From the NCBI GenBank assembly GCA_964383905.1, contig CAYLJO010000272.1:1-7783 (forward strand): a DNA stretch of 7,783 bases, written 5' to 3'. Each line of letters starts with the position of its first letter. Position 1 is the stretch's first letter. This document shows, in pieces, positions 1 through 6,066 of the stretch. A model generated the notes under the pieces. It was not told the origin of the DNA, searched no databases, and worked only from the letters and a program-made list of their open reading frames with translations. Made by a program: the position numbers and the translations under genes. This DNA comes from CAYLJO01 sp964383905 (GTDB taxonomy: Bacteria; Acidobacteriota; Blastocatellia; Pyrinomonadales; Pyrinomonadaceae).

Positions 1-2433
1 TAACACCGGCCGCATCCCCTGCCCGACCACGAGCCTGAGCACGTCGCCCCGCCGCGCGCCGAGCGCGATGCGGATGCCGATCTCGTGCGCCCGCCGCGCC
101 ACCGAGTTTGAGATGCCCCCGTAGACGCCGAGCGCCGCCAGCAGGAGCGCCGCGACCGCAAAGGCGGTGAGCAACAGCGCGCTGAAGCGCTGCGGGCTGA
201 CCGAGTCGGAGACGTACTCCTCCATCTCCTTGACGTTCGCCAGCGGCACGTCCTTGTCCAACGCCGACAGCTCTTCCCGCATGCCGTTGACCAGTGCGGC
301 CGGGTCTCCGCCGGCGCGCACCGCCAGGGACATGTGGAGCCAGGGGTCGTCGAGGTATGAGACGTATATCTCGGACACGGGCTCGAGATGGGGCGCCACG
401 TACCTCGTGTCGGAGACGACGCCGACGATCTCGCGGGGCCGCCCCGGGGCGCCGGTGAGGACGATCTGCTTGCCCAGGGGGTCTTCGCCGGGGAAGACGC
501 GGCGCGCGAGCGTCTCGTTGACGAGGGCGACGGCCGGCGCCCCGGCCGTATCCCGCTCGTTCAGACCGCGCCCCTTGAGCAGACGCACGCCGAAGGTCCT
601 CAGGTAGTCCGCGCTGACGCGGTGGTAGATCGAGCCGTACCTGCCACCCTCGTCCAGCCCCGCCTCGCGCCCGACGACCATGAACTGCCCGCCGTGCTCC
701 TCGCCGCTCAAGGGGACGCTCTGCGTGACGGCGGCGGACGAGACGCCCGGCAGCCCCTCGATTCTTGTCAGGAGTTGGCGGTAGAACTCCGCGCGCTTCT
801 CCGGCCTGTTGTAGCGGTAGGGGAGCGAGATGTCGGCCGCGACGACGTGAGACGGGTCGAAGCCCAGCTCGACCTCTGTCAGGCGGACGAAGCTCTTGCC
901 GAGGAGGCCGGCGCCGACGAGCAGCACCAGACTCAGCGCGACCTCTGCCGCCACCAGCGCGCCGCGCGCACGACTCCGGCGCCCCCCCTGCCCGCCCCGT
1001 GCCCCCGACTTGAGCGCCTCGGTCAACTCCACCTTCGACGCCTGTAGCGCCGGCACGAGCCCGAACGCGACCCCCGTCAGCCCGGAGACCAGCAGCGTGA
1101 AGCCGAGCACGCGCGGGTCGAGCCCCGCCTGCTCCGCGCGCGGCAGACTCGCGGGGCTCAGAGAGACAAGCAGCCGGAGGCCCCACTTCGCCAGCAAAAG
1201 CCCCCCGGCCCCGCCGGCCAGAGAGAGCGTCAGGCTCTCCGTCAACATCTGCCGGATGAGACGCAGCCGCCCCGCCCCGAGCGCCGCGCGCACGGCCATC
1301 TCCCGGCGCCTTCCCGCGGCCTGGCCGAGCAGGAGGTTCGCGACGTTCGCGCACGCGATGAGCAGCGTGAAGCCGACGGCGCCGAGCAGCGTCAGCAGCG
1401 CCGTGCGCGCGCCGCCCGTGACGAGTCGCGTCAGCGGGTAGACGGTCGCGCCCCGCCCGGCGTTCTCGTCCGGGTATTGCGCGGAGAGCCTCGCCCCGAG
1501 CGCGCTCATCTCCGCGCGCGCCTGCTCGGCCGTCACGCCCGGCCGCAGCCGCGCGATGACCGTCAGGTAGCGCACGCGCCGGTTGACCCTCTGCGAGTCG
1601 TCGAAAGCCATCGCCCTGTAGACCTCGTACCGCCTCGGCGACATGATGAAGTCCGGCGGGAGCACGCCGACGACGGTGTAGGCGGGGCCGCTCAGCCTGA
1701 CGGTCTTCCCGACGACGTCCGGGTCGCCGCCGAAGCGGCGCTGCCAGAGGCCGTAGCTCAGCATCACGGCGTTCGTGGCGCCGTACTGCGCCTCCTCGGG
1801 CATAAAGGTGCGCCCGAGGAAGGACCGGACGCCGAGCGCCTGGAAGAGGCTCGGCGTCACGTTCGCCCCCGCGACACGCTCGGCGCGCACGGCGTCCTCG
1901 GAGAGGTTGTAGAAGTCCTCCGTGTAGGTGCCCATCTCCTCGAAGGAGCGCGTCTGAGCGCGCCAGTCGAGGTAGTTGGCCGGCGAGACGATGACGCGCG
2001 CCTCCTCCGACTTCGCGGAGCACTCCCAAAGGGTCAGGAGCCGCTCCGGCTCGGCGAAGGGCAACGGGCGGAAGACGACCGCGTTCGTGATGCTGAAGAG
2101 CGCCGTGTTGGCGCCGATGCCGAGGGCGAGCGTGACGACGGCGACGAGGCTGAAGACGGGGTTCCGGCGCAGCACGCGCAGGCCGAAGACGACGTCCTGC
2201 CGCAGGTCTTCGAGGGGCCGCACGCCGCGCGCCGCGCGGCACTGCTCTTTAGACTGCGTGACCCCACCGAACTCGCGCAGCGCCGCGCGGCGCGCATCCT
2301 CCAGCGTCATCCCTCCGGCGACGTGCTCTGCCGTCTGCCGTTCGAGGTGGTAGCGCAGCTCCTCGTCCAGCTCGCGGTCGAGTTCGCCCCTTCTGAGCAG
2401 CGCGCGCAGACGCCTCCAAACCTTGCCCCGCAT
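1..2433 (-). CDS. ADOP-type ABC transporter permease (MacB/FtsX duplicated permease), 3' end outside window
   Basis: Reading triplets on the minus strand from the ATG at 2433 gives 811 codons with no stop up to the left edge. The order matches the acidobacterial 'duplicated orphan permease' family: an N-terminal cytoplasmic prefix rich in Glu/Arg (about residues 16-58), a first membrane helix at about 93-115, a MacB-like periplasmic domain (about 120-335), three helices of the first FtsX module (about 344-370, 395-420, 440-465) with the hallmark IACANVANLLL and the MAVRAALGAGRLR loop, a helix at about 490-511, a second periplasmic domain (about 515-745), and the start of a second FtsX module (helix about 750-775, then the related IRIALGARRGDVLRL). 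The last two helices, roughly 60-80 residues, should lie off the edge. No ATP-binding motifs are present, so it must use a separate ATPase or have another role; the substrate is unknown. A strong GGGGAGGG ribosome site precedes the start, 13 bases after padR-like stop, so the two are co-transcribed. Confidence 0.93.
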   Translation of the reverse strand, partial: MRGKVWRRLRALLRRGELDRELDEELRYHLERQTAEHVAGGMTLEDARRAALREFGGVTQSKEQCRAARGVRPLEDLRQDVVFGLRVLRRNPVFSLVAVVTLALGIGANTALFSITNAVVFRPLPFAEPERLLTLWECSAKSEEARVIVSPANYLDWRAQTRSFEEMGTYTEDFYNLSEDAVRAERVAGANVTPSLFQALGVRSFLGRTFMPEEAQYGATNAVMLSYGLWQRRFGGDPDVVGKTVRLSGPAYTVVGVLPPDFIMSPRRYEVYRAMAFDDSQRVNRRVRYLTVIARLRPGVTAEQARAEMSALGARLSAQYPDENAGRGATVYPLTRLVTGGARTALLTLLGAVGFTLLIACANVANLLLGQAAGRRREMAVRAALGAGRLRLIRQMLTESLTLSLAGGAGGLLLAKWGLRLLVSLSPASLPRAEQAGLDPRVLGFTLLVSGLTGVAFGLVPALQASKVELTEALKSGARGGQGGRRSRARGALVAAEVALSLVLLVGAGLLGKSFVRLTEVELGFDPSHVVAADISLPYRYNRPEKRAEFYRQLLTRIEGLPGVSSAAVTQSVPLSGEEHGGQFMVVGREAGLDEGGRYGSIYHRVSADYLRTFGVRLLKGRGLNERDTAGAPAVALVNETLARRVFPGEDPLGKQIVLTGAPGRPREIVGVVSDTRYVAPHLEPVSEIYVSYLDDPWLHMSLAVRAGGDPAALVNGMREELSALDKDVPLANVKEMEEYVSDSVSPQRFSALLLTAFAVAALLLAALGVYGGISNSVARRAHEIGIRIALGARRGDVLRLVVGQGMRPVL

Positions 2434-2446
2434 CAAGCCCTCCCCT

Positions 2447-2782
2447 TTAAGCGTCTCTGAGGATCGCGTCGATGGCCCCCGAGAAACGCTCCCATGTCTC
2501 GCGCTCCGCCTCAAGTTGCTTCCGACCGGCCGGGGTCAACTGATAGAACTTCGCCTGCCGGTTGTTCTCCGAAGGCCCCCACTCCGCGGTGACTAGCCCG
2601 CGCCCCTCCAGCCGGTGCAGCGCCGGGTAGAGTGCGCCAGGCGTGACGGAGAGGACCTCGCCGGAGATGACCCGGATGCGCTGCATGATGTCCCATCCGT
2701 TCAGCGGGCCCGAGCGCAGCAGGCGCAGGGCCAGCAGTTCGAGCGTGCCTTGTAAGAGTTCGGCCTTCTTCTGTTTCTTCAT
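2447..2782 (-). CDS. PadR-family transcriptional regulator
   Basis: A complete 111-residue protein of the short PadR class (winged helix plus a short C-terminal dimerisation helix), the usual length for the family. The N-terminal segment ELLQGTLELLALRLL (about 9-23), the turn GPLNGWDIMQRI (about 25-36), SVTPGALYPALHRLEGRGLV (recognition helix and start of the wing, about 45-64) and the wing residues NNRQAKFYQLTPAGRKQL are classic PadR landmarks. It should bind DNA as a dimer and repress its own operon, possibly releasing on binding a small hydrophobic ligand (family knowledge; ligand unknown). The start ATG is preceded by TAGGAGGGG. The gene lies immediately upstream of the ADOP permease in the same direction; this pairing is common in Acidobacteriota, and the natural inference is that it controls the permease. 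Confidence 0.93.
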   Translation of the reverse strand: MKKQKKAELLQGTLELLALRLLRSGPLNGWDIMQRIRVISGEVLSVTPGALYPALHRLEGRGLVTAEWGPSENNRQAKFYQLTPAGRKQLEAERETWERFSGAIDAILRDA

Positions 2783-2788
2783 GCCCCT

Positions 2789-2807
2789 CCTATAGACGGA
2801 TGATAGG
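2789..2807. promoter_or_regulatory. Candidate PadR operator 2, CCTAT-N9-ATAGG palindrome
   Basis: A 5+5 inverted repeat, CCTAT agacggatg ATAGG, covers the predicted transcription start and touches the PadR ribosome-binding site. It does not share arms with the TGACA dyad upstream, so at most one of the two may be the true operator. Confidence 0.3.
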
Positions 2808-2811
2808 AAAG

Positions 2812-2840
2812 AGAGTACACACTGACATATCGCCTGTCAA
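2812..2840 (-). promoter_or_regulatory. Candidate sigma70-type promoter of the padR-permease operon
   Basis: On the minus strand a perfect TTGACA (2840-2835) is followed after exactly 17 bases by TACTCT (2817-2812), a poor match to the -10 consensus (3 of 6). Transcription would begin near 2805, about 23 bases upstream of the PadR start codon. The -35 is strong and the spacing ideal; the weak -10 lowers confidence. Confidence 0.5.
2823..2839. promoter_or_regulatory. Candidate PadR operator 1, TGACA-N7-TGTCA palindrome
   Basis: A perfect 5+5 inverted repeat, TGACA tatcgcc TGTCA, overlaps the -35 hexamer of the operon. PadR-family repressors are autoregulatory and bind dyads at their own promoters, so the position fits an operator. 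The arms are short, so a chance occurrence is possible. Confidence 0.4.
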
Positions 2841-3775
2841 TAGGAGAGGCTACTAAATTGCCGGTATGAGAGGGAGGGCTGCTGGTGATGAGATCGCACA
2901 ATAAGAAGAACCGCCGCTACTCGCCGCGGGCCACGCTCGCCGCCGTGGGTGTGAAAATCGGCTCACTTAAACTTCTCGACCCAATAAAGAAGAAGGTCGT
3001 CATCCTCCAGAAAAGTGTCCGGCCTACGCCCGCGCAGAAGCTGCAGGATGCCTTCATCGCCATCCTCGCCGGGGCGCACGGGCTTTCGGAGATCAACACG
3101 CGCGTCAGGGGTGATGAAGCACTCCAACGCGCGTTCGGGCGTGGTGCCTGTGCCGACCAGTCGGTCGTTCAGGAGACGCTCAACGCCTGCACGGCTCTGA
3201 ACGTCCAGCAGGTGCAGCAGGCCTTAGACGTGATCTTCCGTATGCATAGTGGGGCCTATAGGCATGATTATGAAGAACGCCTACAAGTCTTGGACGCGGA
3301 CATGACGGGGATGCCGTGCGGGCCTAACCAGGAGGGTTCGCGCAAAGGCTACTTCGGCGAGAATAACATCCGCTGGGGCCGTCAACTCGGGAGAGTGGTC
3401 GCGGCTCATTACGAGGAGATCGTCGTTGACCAACTCTTCACCGGCGACGCGCAGTTAACGACCGCTCTGCAGCCGCTCGTGCTGGCGGCTGAGGAAGCGC
3501 TAGAGTTAGATGATGCGAAACGCCGGCGCACCGTCATCAGAGTGGATGCCGGCGGCGGCAGTCTCGATGATGTCAACTGGTGTCTATTGCGCGGTTATCA
3601 CTTCCATGGGAAGACGTTCTCCAGCCACCGTGCCGAGTCGCTGGCCGCGACCGTCGAGCAGTGGTACGTGGATGGGCAGCAGCCAGACCGGCAGGTCGGC
3701 TGGATCACGGTTGACGACCCGGATTACGTCCGCCCGGTACGACGCTTGGCCATGCGCTGGAAGAAGAAAGGCGTA
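2841..3775 (+). mobile_element. Truncated insertion sequence (left part only)
   Basis: A DDE transposase gene occupies this stretch, but its 3' part and the right end of the element are missing. The left end must lie between the -35 box of the padR promoter, which is intact at 2835-2840, and the transposase start at 2885-2888. The right limit is the point where transposase-like sequence stops and a reverse-strand decarboxylase-like fragment begins, about 3767-3775. With only one end present, terminal inverted repeats and a target duplication cannot be recognised. GC content is about 60-65%, between the left operon and the right-hand genes. Confidence 0.7.
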
Positions 3776-4012
3776 AAGCTGAACCAGCACTTCCTTGATT
3801 TCGTTAACGGTCAGCCCTGCATCCAGACCTTTGTTCAAAGCCTTTCGCAACTGTTCCAGATCGCCTTTCGCGGTGAAGGCGGAGATGGTCACGATGCTCT
3901 GCTCTTTTGCGTTTGCTTTGTGAACAACGAGCAATTTAGCCGGAAGGCTATCGTTTTTTATGAAAAAATTCTTCGCCATATTTTTGGCTTTAATTTCATT
4001 TGTGAGCATTGA
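2885..4012 (+). pseudogene. DDE transposase (IS1380/IS4-like), C-terminally truncated and fused out of family
   Basis: The open frame is 375 codons, but only about the first 296 residues look like transposase. The N-terminal part is basic (HNKKNRR) and helical. The first catalytic Asp lies in the LDADMTGMP block (residue 137 or 139), followed by EGSRKGYFGENN and WGRQLGRV. The second Asp is D221 in RVDAGGG, followed by the RGYHFHGKTFS block. The final Glu-containing region found in complete members of about 430-480 residues is absent. After RWKKKG (about 3772) the frame reads the antisense of a decarboxylase-like fragment and then runs 53 bases into the M1 peptidase gene, so the last 79 residues are not transposase. 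Start is GTG 2885 or ATG 2888, both behind AGGGAGGG at 2871-2878. It is almost certainly inactive. The exact IS family is uncertain. Confidence 0.8.
3770..3916 (-). pseudogene. Fragment of a carboxymuconolactone decarboxylase (CMD/AhpD-like) family gene
   Basis: The minus strand encodes about 49 residues beginning ANAKEQSIVTISAFTAKG and ending NEIKEVLVQLYA, which I recognise as the N-terminal half of the CMD domain in small CMD-family proteins (recognition from memory). Family members normally continue with a YAGFPR-type segment; here the frame instead runs into reverse-translated transposase (LLPAHGQAS), so the gene is cut at about 3770. Upstream, an open frame continues to an ATG at 3979, but that would overlap the divergent M1 peptidase start by 20 bases and the residues there do not look family-like, so the 5' end is probably lost as well. 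Function is assumed to be gone. Composition matches the low-GC genes to the right. Confidence 0.65.
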
Positions 4013-5630
4013 TGCAGGACAAACTTCGCACGGCAAGATTTATCCCGATACAATTCCTCAATATAATCTGGATATCAGAGTTTTGCCCAATGCTCACCGA
4101 CTCGAAGCAAACGGCACGCTGCGACTGCCTGAGACCAACAAATCCTGCTCGGAGATCACGCTGTCCTTGAGCAAGGTGATGCACGATTTCGCAGTTGAAA
4201 TAATAGAACCTGTCGCGAGTGCCGGAATAGCTAAAGTTGAAAAAACGGAGGCAAACGGCGAAGACCTTAAATGGATTATTCGTCCCGTGCGCCCGATTCC
4301 TGCGAACCAATCTGTATTGTTGCGCTTCTCGTATGCCGGAGGCGAGCAGATCGCCAGTCTGTTCTATATCGGCTCTGAGGTCTCTTTTGCTTCAGCATGG
4401 GGAGCAGACTGGTATCCGGTGGTTAGCTGTGAAGATAATAAAGGCATAGGCACGCTTCGATTTTCCGTTCCAATTGGACAGACGGTTTATGCCTCCTGTA
4501 ATCGTCGCAGTTCGGTTCAGGAGGCGGAGCAAGGTATATTCAAATTTGAGTTTGTTCATCCGACATATTTTTCCTTTGCCGCAGGTAATTTTATCGTTGT
4601 GCGACGCAACGGCTCCGTCCCAATATCCCTTTACTTATTGCATCCACGTCAAAATATGGAAAAGTATTTGGATGGCGTTTCGAGAATTCTCAACGTCCTG
4701 ACGCAGGAGTTTGGACGCTATCCTTTCGCTGAATTCGCGCTGGTTGAAATACCGCGAGAGTTGGCGCAAAAGGCTGGCTTTAATGCCGCAGCAGTACAAG
4801 GTTTCGTCTTTGTAAATAGTCGTGCTTTCGATGTCCGTGATGCGGATGTGAAGTACACTCTAAATTTCTTCGGACACGAATTTAGTCATCAATGGTTTCC
4901 GCATAGTGTGGGGGTGGCGTTGAAACCACCGTTCGGTCATTATATGGTCGAAGCGTTAGCCGAATACGGAGGCGTGCGCGTCGTGGAAGCTCTAGCGGGC
5001 GCTGATGCGGCTGAACGATACCGGCGGACAGGTTTTGAGTATGATCCGATTTACAGCGCGCTTGAGTATTTCAAATTGGTCGGCGCAGGTCTTGACCACC
5101 CGCTCTCGAATTTAAATTCGAGTCTGGAACATCACAATTTAGCTTACAACAAAGGCTTTCTCGTGTTCGATATGCTCTCGCGCGAGATTGGCAGAGAAAA
5201 GTTTCGATATGTCCTGCATAATATTACTCGACGATACGCATTCAGAGACATTACGTGGAGCGAATTCCTGCGAGCTATTGAAGCGGGCGCGGGCAGAAAT
5301 CTTCAATGGTTTTATAAGCAGTGGTTTGAGCGCACGGGTGCGCCGGATTTTCAACTGACGTGGAAACAGACAGGTAGAAAACTACAGGGCGTTATCGCTC
5401 AAACATCGCCTTACTATCAAGCCACATTAGAACTCGAAGCTAAAAACAATCAAGGTCAGCGCGTCGTTCGCACGTTGAAGGTTCGCGGGGCAGAAACGTC
5501 GTTTTCTTTTCCGGTAAATTTCCGCTCGGAATCAGTTACGCTCGACCCGCATTATTTAGTGTTGCGCTGGACACCGGAATATCACAGTGCGGCAAATGCG
5601 GCGCGTCCGCCGAACCAGAGAAGTCAATAA
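3960..5630 (+). CDS. Exported M1-family-like zinc metallopeptidase
   Basis: A complete 556-residue protein. Residues 1-20 form a signal peptide (Lys-Lys, hydrophobic FFAIFLALISFVSI, then small residues), so it should act in the periplasm or outside. Residues about 25-215 look like the N-terminal beta domain of M1 peptidases; about 225-460 form the gluzincin catalytic domain with HEFSH (306-310) as zinc ligands and E331 (MVEALAEYGG) as the likely third ligand. A YNKG (396-399) sits where M1 enzymes carry the catalytic Tyr region, and WFYKQWFERTGAPDF (about 450-464) is the usual end of the helical domain. A short beta-rich tail follows. Odd points: the HEXXH-to-Glu spacing is 20 rather than 18, and the GxMEN substrate loop is not evident (FNAAAVQGFVFVNS at about 274-287). 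It may cleave peptides with altered specificity. The start is ATG 3960, with GGAAGG 12 bases upstream, a long spacing. Its 5' end overlaps the out-of-family transposase frame. Confidence 0.88.
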   Translation: MKKFFAIFLALISFVSIDAGQTSHGKIYPDTIPQYNLDIRVLPNAHRLEANGTLRLPETNKSCSEITLSLSKVMHDFAVEIIEPVASAGIAKVEKTEANGEDLKWIIRPVRPIPANQSVLLRFSYAGGEQIASLFYIGSEVSFASAWGADWYPVVSCEDNKGIGTLRFSVPIGQTVYASCNRRSSVQEAEQGIFKFEFVHPTYFSFAAGNFIVVRRNGSVPISLYLLHPRQNMEKYLDGVSRILNVLTQEFGRYPFAEFALVEIPRELAQKAGFNAAAVQGFVFVNSRAFDVRDADVKYTLNFFGHEFSHQWFPHSVGVALKPPFGHYMVEALAEYGGVRVVEALAGADAAERYRRTGFEYDPIYSALEYFKLVGAGLDHPLSNLNSSLEHHNLAYNKGFLVFDMLSREIGREKFRYVLHNITRRYAFRDITWSEFLRAIEAGAGRNLQWFYKQWFERTGAPDFQLTWKQTGRKLQGVIAQTSPYYQATLELEAKNNQGQRVVRTLKVRGAETSFSFPVNFRSESVTLDPHYLVLRWTPEYHSAANAARPPNQRSQ

Positions 5631-5636
5631 ATTACA

Positions 5637-5814
5637 ATGAACGATTATCGCAATGTTGGCTCTGGATTGATGGGCAGCGCGAGCTGGTCATGATGTGACC
5701 TTCAGCTATTCGCGCAGTCGCCAAAAGCTAGAGCAGTTAGCGAAGGATGCCGGCAATAACGCGCACGTGGGAACACCAACCGACGCAACGCGCGACGCCG
5801 ATGCCGTGTTGCTC
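5637..5814 (+). pseudogene. Frameshifted N-terminal fragment of an F420-type NADP-dependent oxidoreductase
   Basis: From the ATG at 5637 the frame reads MNDYRNVGSGLMGSA and then hits a stop at 5691. In a different frame, from about 5671, the sequence reads WAARAGHDVTFSYSRSRQ and continues to DATRDADAVLL at 5814. Together these match the first 65 or so residues of the Rossmann-fold 'NADP oxidoreductase, coenzyme F420-dependent' family: the GxGxxG-type nucleotide loop, then the beta2 strand (HDVTFSYSRS), then the acidic DADAVLL strand. A handful of residues between the loop and the ARAGHDV helix are missing and the frame has shifted, so a small deletion near 5670-5680 is inferred. The remaining roughly 150 residues of the family, including the catalytic part, are absent. 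It is a remnant with no expected activity, lying six bases behind the peptidase stop. Confidence 0.65.
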
Positions 5815-5944
5815 TTCTTGAACGACACTAAAGGAAGGCAATGGAAGGTTGGCGTTCTGCTGCTTCTCGTTGTATTGCACATGGTGGCTGCATCTTTGGC
5901 TCTGAACGACTATTGTAAATGGCGAGGCACCTGTCTCCTGAACT
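5815..5944 (+). other. Unassigned stretch between the oxidoreductase remnant and the attC-like site
   Basis: The frame of the upstream remnant stays open here to 5991 and encodes a hydrophobic run (VGVLLLLVVLHMVAASLAL, about 5848-5904) that could span a membrane, but it does not resemble the oxidoreductase family and has no credible start of its own. A 24-codon frame starting at ATG 5840 behind AAAGGAAGG is also possible but too short to support. I see no promoter or terminator. Confidence 0.3.
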
Positions 5945-6033
5945 GCCATCCAACAATCACTGGACAGGGCGCGAATCAGATGGAGCTCTGAACAGCGCGT
6001 TCTATCGCGCCGGTCAGTTTAGCGTTGGGCGGC
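5945..6033 (+). repeat. attC-like recombination site (59-base element) of an integron gene cassette
   Basis: The site shows the attC layout. The R'' box ATCCAAC (5948-5954) fits RYYYAAC and the R' box GTTGGGC (6024-6030) fits GTTRRRY; the flanks GCC (5945-5947) and GGC (6031-6033) extend the pairing. Inside are a second paired pair, ACTG (5959-5962) with CAGT (6015-6018), and a third, GCGCGA (5969-5974) with TCGCGC (6005-6010). Short unpaired spacers of 4 and 5 bases separate the R and L parts. The left arm has two more bases than the right between the last two stems, like the extrahelical bases of real sites. A 30-base terminal loop, with CAGA/TCTG able to pair inside it, completes a total of 89 bases, within the attC size range. 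Recombination would fall between 6024 and 6025. Confidence 0.72.
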
Positions 6034-6052
6034 TTTCTTTCGGTAAAGTTTG

Positions 6053-6058
6053 AAAGGA
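6053..6058 (+). promoter_or_regulatory. Ribosome-binding site that places the hydrolase start at TTG 6067
   Basis: AAAGGA lies 8 bases before TTG at 6067. No ATG or GTG occurs in frame near the signal peptide. Starting instead at the upstream TTG at 6025 would place the start inside the attC R' box and add 14 polar residues in front of the Lys-Lys of a typical signal peptide. Confidence 0.6.
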
Positions 6059-6066
6059 TCGAAAAA

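Noticed and set aside
167..2460. Several long plus-strand open frames (for example 388-1047 and 1477-2460)
   Set aside because: They are antisense to the 811-codon permease frame, which shows clear family motifs throughout; high GC keeps opposite frames open. Their products are Arg/Pro/Ala-rich with no recognisable domain.
2787..2846. CTCCTA (2787-2792) and TAGGAG (2841-2846) as possible IS ends or a hairpin
   Set aside because: Six-base arms 48 bases apart are weak; one is simply the ribosome-binding site of the PadR gene, and no third copy marks the other end of the IS.
3322..3328. GCCTAAC matching the attC R'' consensus
   Set aside because: It lies within the conserved transposase block before EGSRKGYF, with no partner GTTRRRY box or paired arms nearby.
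3584..4036. Minus-strand 150-codon frame as an intact gene
   Set aside because: Only its middle, about 3770-3916, looks like a protein family. The start overlaps the peptidase signal peptide and the end is reverse-read transposase.
4668..4676. TTGGATGGC, which would complement the R'' end of the first attC-like site and could be the left end of the upstream cassette
   Set aside because: It lies inside the intact peptidase gene in codons for Leu-Asp-Gly, is preceded by T rather than G, and has no hairpin around it. Best taken as chance.
5655..5661. GTTGGCT as a possible R' box starting an upstream cassette
   Set aside because: It breaks the GTTRRRY consensus at the third R, has no paired R'' box upstream, and encodes the Val-Gly of the nucleotide-binding loop in the oxidoreductase remnant.
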